Of a stretch of 64,000 nt of DNA, positions 52,806 to 62,280 are shown in pieces. The DNA is taken from positions 124,001 to 188,000 of the forward strand of contig NZ_JAKRNK010000006.1 of NCBI RefSeq assembly GCF_022346885.1, in the 5' to 3' direction. Source of the DNA: Paenibacillus sp. ACRRX. GTDB taxonomy: Bacteria > Bacillota > Bacilli > Paenibacillales > Paenibacillaceae. Below the pieces are notes generated by a model, which was not told where the DNA came from, made no database searches, and worked only from the letters and a program-made list of their open reading frames with translations. Within the stretch, counting starts at the first letter, position 1, and each line of letters opens with the position of its first letter. Position numbers and translations under genes: made by a program.

Positions 52806-53828
52806 TTGTTACTCCGTTATTTGGCTGATAGGACGAGCTGGATTGTTTTCTACCTGCTTTCCTTGTTATTCGTGGATTTGCTAATCTGGATCGACCCTGG
52901 CATTTCGATCAGAACTGAATCAATACTGTATTTAAACTCGCTGCTCATTTTGTCTATGATCTTATTTGTAGGTTGGCGCTTTGGAAAAGAAATGAAATAT
53001 GCGCGCGTGCTGTCGAATCTAGCTGAACAGATAGATGAAGACTGGCTTGAGATGATGCCGCCTCCTAGCTTTTATCACGAAGAAGCCACAAATCAGCTTT
53101 TGCAGACAGCGGGTTACTGGTATTCACGTAAACTTTCAGAAAGCCATGCTGCCCAAGCTATGGAAAAGGATTATATTACCGCCTGGGTACATGAAGTGAA
53201 AGCCCCGCTGACCGCCATGAAACTGACAATAGATACCAATAGGGGCAATCCGGAGCTACGTAAAGTTGAATCAGAATGGCTGCGGATTCATCTGCTCATT
53301 GACCAACAGCTGTACATTTCACGTTTGTCATCGCTAGAGTCGGATTATATGGTGGAACAAATCGGGATTCAGCAGCTTGCGGTCAAGGAAATACGCGAGT
53401 TGGCCCCCTGGTGTGTGGAGAAAAATATAGCCATCGAGATTGAAGGAGAGGAGGCTTTGGTTACGACAGACCGCAAATGGTGCCGCTTCATCATTCGGCA
53501 AGTGCTGACCAATGCGGTAAAATACAGCTACGCAGGCGGAACAATATTGCTCACGACTACAGTCACGCCTGATGGACATGTCCGATTAGCAATCAAGGAT
53601 GAAGGGCAGGGTATTGCCGCCCATGACTTGCCTCGTATTTTTGATAAAGGATTTACCGGGGAAAACGGAAGATTGCAAAATGCGGCAACCGGACTGGGGC
53701 TCTATTTAGCACAGACTGTCGCACTCAAAATCGGGATTGGATTAACGGTGCAATCGGAGACGCACGTAGGAACAAAGATTGGGATGATTTTTTCTACAAA
53801 TCGTGAGTTCGAACCGGTACGGACATAA
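52806..53828 (+). CDS. Intramembrane-sensing histidine kinase (BceS-like)
   Basis: 340 residues. Two N-terminal membrane helices (about 12-30 and 37-57) with almost no extracellular loop, so it cannot sense peptides itself and takes the signal from the transporter. Phospho-His in WVHEVKAPLTAMK (about 129), and HATPase_c with NAVKYS, DEGQGI and GLGLYLAQ. TTG start with GGGGGGAG upstream. Confidence 0.92.
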   Translation: MLLRYLADRTSWIVFYLLSLLFVDLLIWIDPGISIRTESILYLNSLLILSMILFVGWRFGKEMKYARVLSNLAEQIDEDWLEMMPPPSFYHEEATNQLLQTAGYWYSRKLSESHAAQAMEKDYITAWVHEVKAPLTAMKLTIDTNRGNPELRKVESEWLRIHLLIDQQLYISRLSSLESDYMVEQIGIQQLAVKEIRELAPWCVEKNIAIEIEGEEALVTTDRKWCRFIIRQVLTNAVKYSYAGGTILLTTTVTPDGHVRLAIKDEGQGIAAHDLPRIFDKGFTGENGRLQNAATGLGLYLAQTVALKIGIGLTVQSETHVGTKIGMIFSTNREFEPVRT

Positions 53829-53920
53829 CAATCTTGGAATGAGACAATTAAGTCTGCCAATGTGTTTAAATGACCTTTTTCTCTTAAATAAATGTTGGAG
53901 CAGAGCGGGAGGCTAAGAAG

Positions 53921-54706
53921 ATGATTCAAAGCAATATGAAAAAAACCGTGCTGCATGCGCAACAACTCCGTAAATCCTATGGTATCAGGGGTAATGTTCA
54001 GCAGGTGCTCAGAGGCATTGATCTACGTGTCGTAGAAGGGGAATTTGTCGGCATTATGGGACCGTCCGGTTCGGGAAAGTCAACGTTGATTAAGGTGCTG
54101 GCAGCAATGGATAAAGCGACGGCTGGAAAAATAGTAGTCGAAGATGTCGACATCTCGACTATGAAAGACGCTGAACGGTCTATTATCCGATGCAATAAGC
54201 TCGGATTCATCTTTCAAGATTACAACTTGTTAGATATGCTGACGGTGAAAGAGAACATTCTACTTTCCATATCGCTTAGTAAAATGCGAAAAAAAGAGGT
54301 AGAGGCTAAATTTCAGGAAATTGCATTGGATCTTGGCATCCTGGATATTGCCGATAAATACCCCCATGAAATTTCTGGCGGGCAGCGGCAGAGGACATCT
54401 ATTGCACGAGCCTTGATTCAGCACCCTGCTCTACTATTCGCGGATGAGCCAACAGGCGCGCTAGATTCGAAAGCAGCCACCTCACTATTGGAGATAATAG
54501 AGGCGCTTAATCGGCAGCGCAGCATTACTATAATGATGGTGACTCATGATCCAATCGTATCGAGTTATTGCAGTCGAGTCGTGTTTTTGAAGGATGGTAT
54601 GCTGTATTCCGAATTATATCGCGGCAGCAAAACGCGGCAAACTTTCTTCAAAGATATTATGAACGTGCAGGCCGTACTCGGGGGTGACCACGTTGACCCT
54701 GCGTGA
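53921..54706 (+). CDS. BceA-like ABC transporter ATPase
   Basis: 261 residues. Walker [11 protein letters not shown]-loop FIFQDYNLLD, signature ISGGQRQRTS, Walker B LLFADEPTGALD and His in VTHDP. Powers the antimicrobial-peptide transporter with the following permease; the pair also relays flux to the kinase. CGGGAGG precedes the ATG. Its last 23 bp overlap the permease gene. Confidence 0.93.
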   Translation: MIQSNMKKTVLHAQQLRKSYGIRGNVQQVLRGIDLRVVEGEFVGIMGPSGSGKSTLIKVLAAMDKATAGKIVVEDVDISTMKDAERSIIRCNKLGFIFQDYNLLDMLTVKENILLSISLSKMRKKEVEAKFQEIALDLGILDIADKYPHEISGGQRQRTSIARALIQHPALLFADEPTGALDSKAATSLLEIIEALNRQRSITIMMVTHDPIVSSYCSRVVFLKDGMLYSELYRGSKTRQTFFKDIMNVQAVLGGDHVDPA

Positions 54707-56606
54707 GCTGGTCATCCGCAGTATGCGAAGTAATATGAAACATGACTATCTATATTTTTTCGCGTTTATGATGAGTACTGCCCTATATTTTGTGTTTGCT
54801 ACTTTGGCCAATGATTCTTTAATTATGGCAGCTATCTTCAAAGATATTCAATTCGCTTTGTTATTTAAAGTGGCTGGGATTTTACTGCTTGCGATTATGA
54901 TCATATTCATGATCTATGCGAACGGCATCTTCCTGAAGAGGCGCAGCAGGGAAATCGGGTTGTATCAGCTTGTTGGCCTTACCCGCAGGACCGTGGGGCT
55001 GCTGCTCATAACGGAAAATGTATTTCTTGGCATAGGAGCGCTCCTTATCGGAATTGCCAGCGGGGCACTCGTGTCACGACTTTTTTTACTCATTCTATTG
55101 AAACTGGTTGGTAGTAAAAGTGTACTAACCGTCTCATTCTCCAGCTCAGCTGCCATGCAAACTGCTATTGTGTTTGCTGTTCTCATCGTCCTTACATTAA
55201 TACAAACGTTGTACAAAGTTTACTGCACCACGCTTATTGAACTGCTCAAGGTGGATCGTCAGGGCGCTCAACCAACACAGCCTAAAGCAGTTTTGTCCAC
55301 TATCATGGGGCTGCTCGGCATTTTGTTGATCGTAATAGGTTACATGCTCTCCAATGAAACGCTTGGTCCGGAATTTTTTTTGCAATTACTGGCCATTCTC
55401 GCCTCAACCATCCTGGGAACTTATCTAGTATTTCGTGTAACGATTGGTTGGCTGTTCTACCTGATTCGTAGGAATAGGAATGGGCAGCTTGGACTGAAAA
55501 ACAGTTTATCACTGGCACCGATCATGCATCGAATGAAATCAAATGCGATATTTCTAACGTTGATTACGGTTTTGTCCGCAATGACATTGACAATGGTGGC
55601 ATTCGCGTACTCGATTTACTACTCGGCCGAAAGTGAGGCTCGGGCCATGATGCCATACGATTTCATTTTTGAAAATAATGAGCACGATGCAAATTCATTT
55701 CGTGCTGATTTGGAGTTGACAGGCCTTCCATTTGTACACTATCCAATTGAGGCGGTTCGACTGACAGGTAGTTTTGGAACAGGGAAGGAGGATAGACGCA
55801 ACTTTTTGCTACTTGCAGCAGAACAGCTGCAGGCAAGTGGTGCCGATATTGTTGTGCCGGAACAAAGTGAGGCCATCTGGTATAGTGGCCTAAGGAAAAC
55901 AGTAAGCACGGAGCGGGATCCTGTTCATTTTCCGCAGGCAGCTTATTTGGGAGCATACAGGGGGTATGCCCTAATAAATGTGATCCATGGCATTGATCGT
56001 TATATGATGAACTTTAACGTGCAGGGCAGTCAACTGATCGTCTCTGAGGCGACGCTAACAGATATTCGCGAGCAGATGCCTATGCTTACAGAGCAGGAGG
56101 TTGTTCGTATTGATACTTATCAGATTGCGCTTATGGGTGATCGCGCAGCAGCTGCTGATTTCTATGCGAAATATGTCAAAGCAGACGAGTATAGACCAAG
56201 CTTCTACACGTATTATAAGGAGTCGCATCAAAAATTTGGACTAATCCTCTTCACTGCAGGCTTTCTCGGACTTATATTTATGACCGCAACAGGCAGCATA
56301 TTGTATTTCAAGCAGATAACAGAGGCGGAGCTGGAGAGGAAGAGCTATACGATTCTGCGGCAGCTCGGATTCGGGGAGCGTGAAATGATGGGCGGCATTA
56401 TACGTAAACAGCTGTTTGTGTTTGCGATTCCGCTTGTGATTGGGCTTGTACATGCCTACTTCGCCGTAAAAACTGCCACAGCGCTGACACTGTCAGACAT
56501 CACCATTCCCGCAGCTATTGCCATGGCAATCTACACGCTAATTTACTTCATGTTTGCTGTTCTTACTGTTCGTTATTATCGCCAGATGGTAAGGAAAGCG
56601 CTGTAG
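54684..56606 (+). CDS. BceB-like ABC transporter permease
   Basis: 640 residues, ten membrane helices with a large extracellular domain of about 200 residues between helices 7 and 8 (about 325-520), the diagnostic BceB layout. It removes lipid-II-cycle-targeting peptides such as bacitracin or lantibiotics from their targets. GTG start overlaps the ATPase gene; TTG 54693 is an alternative. Last gene of the BceRSAB group. Confidence 0.92.
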   Translation: MTTLTLRELVIRSMRSNMKHDYLYFFAFMMSTALYFVFATLANDSLIMAAIFKDIQFALLFKVAGILLLAIMIIFMIYANGIFLKRRSREIGLYQLVGLTRRTVGLLLITENVFLGIGALLIGIASGALVSRLFLLILLKLVGSKSVLTVSFSSSAAMQTAIVFAVLIVLTLIQTLYKVYCTTLIELLKVDRQGAQPTQPKAVLSTIMGLLGILLIVIGYMLSNETLGPEFFLQLLAILASTILGTYLVFRVTIGWLFYLIRRNRNGQLGLKNSLSLAPIMHRMKSNAIFLTLITVLSAMTLTMVAFAYSIYYSAESEARAMMPYDFIFENNEHDANSFRADLELTGLPFVHYPIEAVRLTGSFGTGKEDRRNFLLLAAEQLQASGADIVVPEQSEAIWYSGLRKTVSTERDPVHFPQAAYLGAYRGYALINVIHGIDRYMMNFNVQGSQLIVSEATLTDIREQMPMLTEQEVVRIDTYQIALMGDRAAAADFYAKYVKADEYRPSFYTYYKESHQKFGLILFTAGFLGLIFMTATGSILYFKQITEAELERKSYTILRQLGFGEREMMGGIIRKQLFVFAIPLVIGLVHAYFAVKTATALTLSDITIPAAIAMAIYTLIYFMFAVLTVRYYRQMVRKAL

Positions 56607-56901
56607 TGATCAGAAATCCACTGTCTTATCTGACCGCCTTGGGATGATATTTTGCAAATAATACACCAATCAAGAAGGCAGTACGGTCTTGGACAATTTA
56701 CCTAGTAATAATGTTAAATGACATAACGGCACGATCACAGCGAGAGCAGCACGACACATACCCTATTCGAAATATGGTTACCGCAAGCTGTAGCAACTTT
56801 AGGAAAATTTAATAATTACCCTATTTCTTTTTAATAAGTTTCACCTATCCTTGTCGTAGCAGGAAGGGGCACACGATTGAAAAAGAAATGGGGTTTTTGC
56901 T
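56607..56901. other. Intergenic region before the sugar transporter operon
   Basis: No gene or clear promoter recognised. Separates the BceAB module from the sugar importer operon. Confidence 0.4.
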
Positions 56902-57792
56902 GTGGATATATTTAGAAAGACCAGTAAAAATAAATGGATTCGAAGTGATTGGGCGGCTGCCTGGATGTTTCTCACACCAAGCTTGATCGGATTCGCCTTG
57001 TTTTATCTGATACCATTTGCTACCGGTGTTGGGTACTCCTTGATGGATAGCACGATCGATGGCCAATTCGTTGGCTTGGATAATTATAATACGCTGCTGG
57101 AAAGCGATTCCTTTCGCAAAGCAGCGTCCAATACCTTCTTGTTCACTGTTGTGACGGTTCCAGTCATCATTGCGATATCTCTTGGCTTAGCCATGCTCCT
57201 AAATCAGAACATTTATTTTCGTAACATGCTACGAACTGCTTATGTAATGCCGCTTGTCGTTCCTGTCGCATCCATTGTTGTCATTTGGCAGATTCTATTT
57301 GATTGGAACGGTTCGCTGAATGCAATGCTCCATGTATTTGGGATCGAACGTGTGGATTGGATGAAGACAAGCGCTGCGAGAAATGTTGTGATGGTCGTGT
57401 ATTTATGGAAGAACGTTGGATATAACATGATTTTATTCTTGGCAGGACTGCAGCAAATACCGAAAGATTATTACGAAACCGCCGACTTGGAAGGCGCGGG
57501 GCGTCTTCGGCAGTTCACGAGCATTACGCTTGTTTATCTAACATCTACGATGTTCTTCGTCATCATCATGTCCATTATCAATTCGTTCAAAGTATTCCGG
57601 GAAACGTACCTGATTGCAGGAGATTATCCCCATGACAGCATATATATGCTTCAACACTATATGAACAATACGTTTATGTCGCTCGATATTCAGAAGATAA
57701 CTGCAGCAGCAACCATGATGGTAGGGTGCATCTTGTTCATCGTGCTCCTATTATTTGCGATTGAACGAAGGTTCCGGCAGTTTATGGAGTAG
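56902..57792 (+). CDS. Sugar ABC transporter permease (MalF-type)
   Basis: 296 residues with six membrane helices and the EAA loop (YYETADLEGAGRLRQF). First of two permease subunits of a CUT1-type carbohydrate importer. The start is GTG 56902; the ribosome binding site is weak (AAATGGGG). No ATPase is encoded here, as usual for CUT1 systems in Firmicutes that share an MsmX-type ATPase. Confidence 0.88.
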   Translation: MDIFRKTSKNKWIRSDWAAAWMFLTPSLIGFALFYLIPFATGVGYSLMDSTIDGQFVGLDNYNTLLESDSFRKAASNTFLFTVVTVPVIIAISLGLAMLLNQNIYFRNMLRTAYVMPLVVPVASIVVIWQILFDWNGSLNAMLHVFGIERVDWMKTSAARNVVMVVYLWKNVGYNMILFLAGLQQIPKDYYETADLEGAGRLRQFTSITLVYLTSTMFFVIIMSIINSFKVFRETYLIAGDYPHDSIYMLQHYMNNTFMSLDIQKITAAATMMVGCILFIVLLLFAIERRFRQFME

Positions 57793-57807
57793 CAGGAGGT
57801 GAGACAA

Positions 57808-58668
57808 GTGCAAAAAACAAATTGGTGGCAAAAAGCAGTACTCACGGGTATGTTATCGCTCATAGCGCTAGTATTGCTGTTCCCAATCGTGATTACGTTC
57901 ACAAATTCATTAACGACTGCCAAAGAAATCAACATCAATTACGAAGCGATTGGGAAGCTGAACTCAACGGGATTCGTCAATTTGAAGCTGCTGCCAGATT
58001 TCGTATCTTTTGAACAGTATTATAAAGTTTTAGTAGAGAACACTAGATTTCTGATGATGTTCTGGAACTCCGTTTTCATGGTCGTACCAATTATTGCAGG
58101 ACAGACGCTGATTGCGGCGTTAGCTGCTTATGCATTCTCTAAGCTGCGATTCCCAGGACGGGACAAGTTGTTTCTGGTCTATGTATTGACGATGCTTATG
58201 CCGTTCCAAGTGACGCTCGTACCCAACTATATTATGGCGGACCGCTTGGGGCTGTTGAACTCTCCTAGCGCGATTATTCTACCAGGTGTTTTCGCAGCAT
58301 TCGGCGTGTTCATGCTTAGACAGTTTACGATGAATATTCCGTATGCCTACATCGAAGCTGCCAAAATGGACGGTGCCGGACATCTTCGGATATTTTTGCG
58401 GATTATTATCCCGATGATTCAGCCAGGAATCGCGGCGCTTGTCGTTCTATTATTCGTCGATTACTGGAATATGGTGGAGCAACCGTTGATCTTCTTAGAC
58501 GATCCGTTTAAGCAACCGTTGTCCGTTTTTCTATCGCGAATTAATCAGGAAGAGCAAGGCGTTGCTTTCGCGGCATCTATGCTCTACATGACACCCATGG
58601 TGCTGTTATTTCTATATGCGGAGTCTTATTTTATCGAGGGCATTCAACTATCTGGCATCAAAGGTTAG
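57808..58668 (+). CDS. Sugar ABC transporter permease (MalG-type)
   Basis: About 286 residues with six membrane helices and the EAA loop (YIEAAKMDGAGHLRIF). Second permease subunit of the importer. Two GTG codons compete: GTG 57808 is eight bases after GGAGG and preferred over GTG 57799, which overlaps that site. Operon spacing on both sides is tight. Confidence 0.9.
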   Translation: MQKTNWWQKAVLTGMLSLIALVLLFPIVITFTNSLTTAKEININYEAIGKLNSTGFVNLKLLPDFVSFEQYYKVLVENTRFLMMFWNSVFMVVPIIAGQTLIAALAAYAFSKLRFPGRDKLFLVYVLTMLMPFQVTLVPNYIMADRLGLLNSPSAIILPGVFAAFGVFMLRQFTMNIPYAYIEAAKMDGAGHLRIFLRIIIPMIQPGIAALVVLLFVDYWNMVEQPLIFLDDPFKQPLSVFLSRINQEEQGVAFAASMLYMTPMVLLFLYAESYFIEGIQLSGIKG

Positions 58669-58694
58669 GTGTACTGGTTAGGGAGGGAACGGAA

Positions 58695-59828
58695 TTGGAT
58701 CGAAAACGAAAGATCTTATGGATATTTATCTTGTTTATGATAACACTTCTGATTTTTACGCTGTATAGCAACACGCTGCAATCACTATCTTTGCCGAAAG
58801 TAAGAGCAGAGAAAGCGATTCTAGGCAGTATCGAGCATTCGCTCGAGGCGAGCAGTATATTGCAGCCGCTGGCGGAAGTGAAGCTACTTAATCCCGCAGG
58901 CTGGAAAGTTACGGCTATTGCTGTCAAAGAAGGGGATCGTGTGAAGAAAGGGCAGACCTTAATCACCTATGACAGCAAATTAACGGAACGAGAACTAAAA
59001 GACGAGGAAGCGCAATTGGCCAAGCTGAAGTTCGATCTGCAGAACAGTCAAGATCAGTTTATTGCATTCGCCACGGATGGGGACGAAGTGAAGGTGCGCA
59101 GCGCCCGACGCGATATCGAGATTCGTAGAATTGATATTGGAGTACAGGAGAGGAAGATTCATTCGCTTAAAGAAAAAATCGAGAACAACAAGAAGATTAT
59201 CGCCCCTTTCGACGGAGTTATCACCCGATTGAATGCCATTGAAGGGATGGCATCGATGAGTGAGCCGGATGTTCAGGTTGCGAACAATCTTCAAGGATAT
59301 CGATTAGAGTTCATGATCGATTCATCGCTCCTATCCAGCCTGGGGGTCACGTTGAAAGAGAAGGTGCCGATCGAGATTCGTCCCAACCCTGGTCAGGAAA
59401 TTAGAAATATTGAAGGGACGGTCTATGAGATCGCTGATGCAGCACCGCGGTTGGATACTTCTTCGAATCAAGAGCACAAGACCCCGACAGCGACAGCACA
59501 GAAAATTATTCGTGTGCAAGTGATCGATTCAGAACTGAAGGGGGGTGAACAGGCGTTCATCCAACTGAAGAAACGCTCTTCACAAGAGGGGTTATTAATC
59601 TCCAATGAGGCGATTCACCAGGATCGAGAGGGCAAATATGTGTACCGGATCGAACAGCAGAAGGGCGCTCTAGGCAATAATTTTATTGTAGTTAAGACCA
59701 AGATTCGTTCCAGTGAATCCAATGACAAGGAAACGCTGATCCTGTCATTTGATTTTGACATGAATGATCTGATTATTCTTGAGAGCACAGAGCCGTTACA
59801 GAACGGCAATCGCATTCGACTGCAATAA
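58695..59828 (+). CDS. HlyD/MacA-type membrane fusion (adaptor) protein
   Basis: 377 residues. One N-terminal membrane helix (about 7-24), a split biotinyl-lipoyl-like domain (NPAGWKVTAIAVKEGDRVKKGQTL, then IIAPFDGVITRLN), a coiled-coil hairpin (about 95-170) and a beta-barrel domain. Such adaptors work with exporters (YknX, MacA). Here it sits between sugar-importer permease and binding-protein genes, which is unexpected. TTG start with GGGAGGG upstream. Confidence 0.85.
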   Translation: MDRKRKILWIFILFMITLLIFTLYSNTLQSLSLPKVRAEKAILGSIEHSLEASSILQPLAEVKLLNPAGWKVTAIAVKEGDRVKKGQTLITYDSKLTERELKDEEAQLAKLKFDLQNSQDQFIAFATDGDEVKVRSARRDIEIRRIDIGVQERKIHSLKEKIENNKKIIAPFDGVITRLNAIEGMASMSEPDVQVANNLQGYRLEFMIDSSLLSSLGVTLKEKVPIEIRPNPGQEIRNIEGTVYEIADAAPRLDTSSNQEHKTPTATAQKIIRVQVIDSELKGGEQAFIQLKKRSSQEGLLISNEAIHQDREGKYVYRIEQQKGALGNNFIVVKTKIRSSESNDKETLILSFDFDMNDLIILESTEPLQNGNRIRLQ

Positions 59829-59856
59829 TGATTGAGAAGAAGAGAGGAATCATACG

Positions 59857-61173
59857 ATGAAAAAGAAAATCATGATGGGCATGATGTGTATCTTAATCGC
59901 TGCAACGACCGCTTGCGGCAGTGGAGATGGATCTAACAAGGATGCTGCTAGTAAAGCAAAGCGACAGAACAAAGACGGGAAGACGATTGTTACCCTAAGT
60001 TCACTTTATGTCTATCCTTACTTCGAGGCGCTGGAGAAGAAATTCGAACAGAAATATCCGGATATCGACTTGCAAATTCAAGCTTATTTGGGCATCGAGG
60101 AAAAAATGACGGAAACGGCCATTGAAAAGTATCTTAAACAGATGAATTCAACGATGTTAACAGGGGAAGGCGCAGATATTATTGAAATGAGCTATTTGCC
60201 AGTCGAGAAATATGTGTCTAAAAAAATGCTTGTCAATATGAACGATAGGTTAGAAGCCGATCAAACGATAAATAAAAGTGACCTGAACATGAATGTGTTG
60301 AATGGGATGAAAATAAATGGAGGTTTGTATTCTGTCCCTTCTTCCTTCTTCGTCGGTACGTTTGTCGGGAATGGAGATGCCCTTGCGAAGACAGTCAAGG
60401 TGGACGAGAAGAACTGGACTTGGACACAGTTCGAGGAGGTGGCGCGCAAGTTTAAGGCGAGCAGCCGCAAAGATCAATTCGCCCTAACGAGTTACGCGCC
60501 AGAACGATTCCTGCAAATCTTGGTTAAGAATAATCTTACTGATTTCATAGATGCTGATAATCGTCAGGCGAAATTCGATACACCGTTATTCATACAGAGT
60601 TTGAAACAAATTCAAAAAATGTACGACGAAAAAATCTTATCGGCAAGTGCAGGCAAGCCGAACAACCAATTGTTCTATCATACCTATTTATACTCGCCTT
60701 TGGATGTAGCTCAAGTGGCATTCAATTTCTATGCGAATCCGAAATTATTGCCTACCCCGCATACGAAAGAAGATGTGCCTGGTACCACCTTCTTAATACC
60801 GAATCAACTTGGCATTTCAGCCAATTCACCAGTTAAAGATGAAGCGTGGAAGTTCATCGCATTCCTTATGTCAAAAGAAGCGCAATCCATGAATGATGGA
60901 GAAGGCTTCTCGCTTCTCGCATCCGTCAATGAACAGATGCTTCAAGACATCAAGAAGCGTGTTAAGAACGGTGAGATTACAACGAAAATGACGGATCGCC
61001 ACTACGATGAACTGAAACAGCTCATTCAATCTGCGAGCAGCTTGGCCCAGGCGGATGATAAGTTGCTATCCATGATTGAAGAAGAATCCAAATCGTATTT
61101 CAGTGGCCAGAAATCGGCAGAAGAAGTGGCTAAGTTGATTCAGAACCGTACAACGACTTATTTAAATGAGTAG
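59857..61173 (+). CDS. Extracellular sugar-type solute-binding lipoprotein
   Basis: 438 residues. Lipobox (TTACGSG, Cys near 20) and a family 1 (CUT1) binding-protein fold (KTIVTLSSLYVYPYFEALEKKFEQKYPDIDL; later ISANSPVKDEAWKFIAFL). It should capture the ligand for the two permeases encoded upstream. AGAGG precedes the ATG. Last gene of the operon; a hairpin follows. The ligand, sugar or otherwise, is not evident. Confidence 0.9.
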   Translation: MKKKIMMGMMCILIAATTACGSGDGSNKDAASKAKRQNKDGKTIVTLSSLYVYPYFEALEKKFEQKYPDIDLQIQAYLGIEEKMTETAIEKYLKQMNSTMLTGEGADIIEMSYLPVEKYVSKKMLVNMNDRLEADQTINKSDLNMNVLNGMKINGGLYSVPSSFFVGTFVGNGDALAKTVKVDEKNWTWTQFEEVARKFKASSRKDQFALTSYAPERFLQILVKNNLTDFIDADNRQAKFDTPLFIQSLKQIQKMYDEKILSASAGKPNNQLFYHTYLYSPLDVAQVAFNFYANPKLLPTPHTKEDVPGTTFLIPNQLGISANSPVKDEAWKFIAFLMSKEAQSMNDGEGFSLLASVNEQMLQDIKKRVKNGEITTKMTDRHYDELKQLIQSASSLAQADDKLLSMIEEESKSYFSGQKSAEEVAKLIQNRTTTYLNE

Positions 61174-61231
61174 TTAAGCATCAAATGAATGTTATGAAAA
61201 CAACAATGTTGGGCTATGTAAAATAGATGGT

Positions 61232-61269
61232 GTAAAGATGAACTCCCCATATAGGGAGTTCATCTTTAC
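61232..61269. terminator. Hairpin after the importer operon
   Basis: A 16-bp perfect stem (GTAAAGATGAACTCCC and its complement) with loop CATATA. Symmetrical; probably serves both the operon and the convergent minus-strand genes. Confidence 0.8.
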
Positions 61270-61309
61270 GTTATGACAAACTCTAATCAATAAGAAACAT
61301 TCGTTTTCA

Positions 61310-61558
61310 CTAGTCGAAATTACTTTCTATATCTTCAGTACCTGAGCTAGGCCTTGCCGCACCGCTTGTAGATCCATCCGAATTTTGATAAGGAGGGGAA
61401 ATGTCCTCTTGATCCGGCATCATTCTGTCTTGATAAACATCGGATTCCTTTTTATTCAGTTCCGTATCATCTCCTACACCAAAATTCAACGCGTATATAA
61501 AACCGCCAATTAGAATAATAATGGTGAGGCCAATGCAAGCCGCCATTCTTTTTCGCAT
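61310..61558 (-). CDS. Small membrane-anchored protein
   Basis: 82 residues: one N-terminal membrane helix (about 8-27) and an acidic, Ser/Gly/Pro-rich, probably unfolded outer part. AAAGGAATC precedes the ATG. It is the last gene of a three-gene minus-strand group with an ABC ATPase and permease, 34 bp after the ATPase gene. I do not recognise the family; it may be an accessory part of the exporter. Confidence 0.65.
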   Translation of the reverse strand: MRKRMAACIGLTIIILIGGFIYALNFGVGDDTELNKKESDVYQDRMMPDQEDISPPYQNSDGSTSGAARPSSGTEDIESNFD

Positions 61559-61592
61559 GATTCTGATTCCTTTCTTTTTCCGAAATGTATCA

Positions 61593-62270
61593 TTACATAT
61601 TTTTAATAACTAAATCTTTTTGTTCAAGCAATACCGCTGTATCTGAGTGTTTAGCCACGTCTGGAGAGTGGGTGACGACAATGATGCATTTATTTTCTTT
61701 ATGAGCAAACTCTTTGAATAGTTCGATAATATCAAAGGCAGTTGCTTGATCTAGATTCCCGGTAGGCTCATCGGCAATTAATAAATCCACGTCGCAAGAT
61801 AAGGCTCGGGCAATCGCCACGCGTTGTTGTTGTCCACCGCTAAGCTGCAATACCTTTCTTTTGGCTTCTATTTCCGTTAACCCTACCTTTTTTAATAATT
61901 CATGCGCTCTCGCTTTTTTGTCTTTCACGTCAACTTCCGTAATCTCCATGGCCGTTACTACATTTTGAAGGGCAGTCATATACGTAATGAGGTTGTAGGA
62001 TTGAAAGATAATCGAGACATGTTTGTTTCGATAGGACTCCAACCCCATTTTCTGTATATCTGTTCCTTTGAATAGGACAGACCCGCTTCTAGGAGTATCT
62101 AATCCGCTTGCTAGACTAAGAGTCGTTGTTTTTCCTGATCCAGATGGTCCTAAAATCGTATAAAAATGTCCGGCTTGAAACGAAAAGTTTACGTTATCTA
62201 AAATCGTATATTTTTTATGATTGTTTTTATAATGGTAATTCAGATTTTGGAACTGCAATATTGCGTCCAT
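61593..62270 (-). CDS. MacB/YknY-type ABC transporter ATPase
   Basis: About 225 residues. Walker A GPSGSGKTT, Q-loop IIFQSYNLITYM, signature LSGGQQQRVA, Walker B DLLIADEPTGNLD and His in VTHSP. Typical LolD/MacB family ATPase that drives mechanotransmission exporters. GGGGGG selects ATG 62270 instead of an upstream ATG at 62288. Ten bp after the permease gene. Confidence 0.92.
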   Translation of the reverse strand: MDAILQFQNLNYHYKNNHKKYTILDNVNFSFQAGHFYTILGPSGSGKTTTLSLASGLDTPRSGSVLFKGTDIQKMGLESYRNKHVSIIFQSYNLITYMTALQNVVTAMEITEVDVKDKKARAHELLKKVGLTEIEAKRKVLQLSGGQQQRVAIARALSCDVDLLIADEPTGNLDQATAFDIIELFKEFAHKENKCIIVVTHSPDVAKHSDTAVLLEQKDLVIKNM

Positions 62271-62280
62271 ATAGACCCCC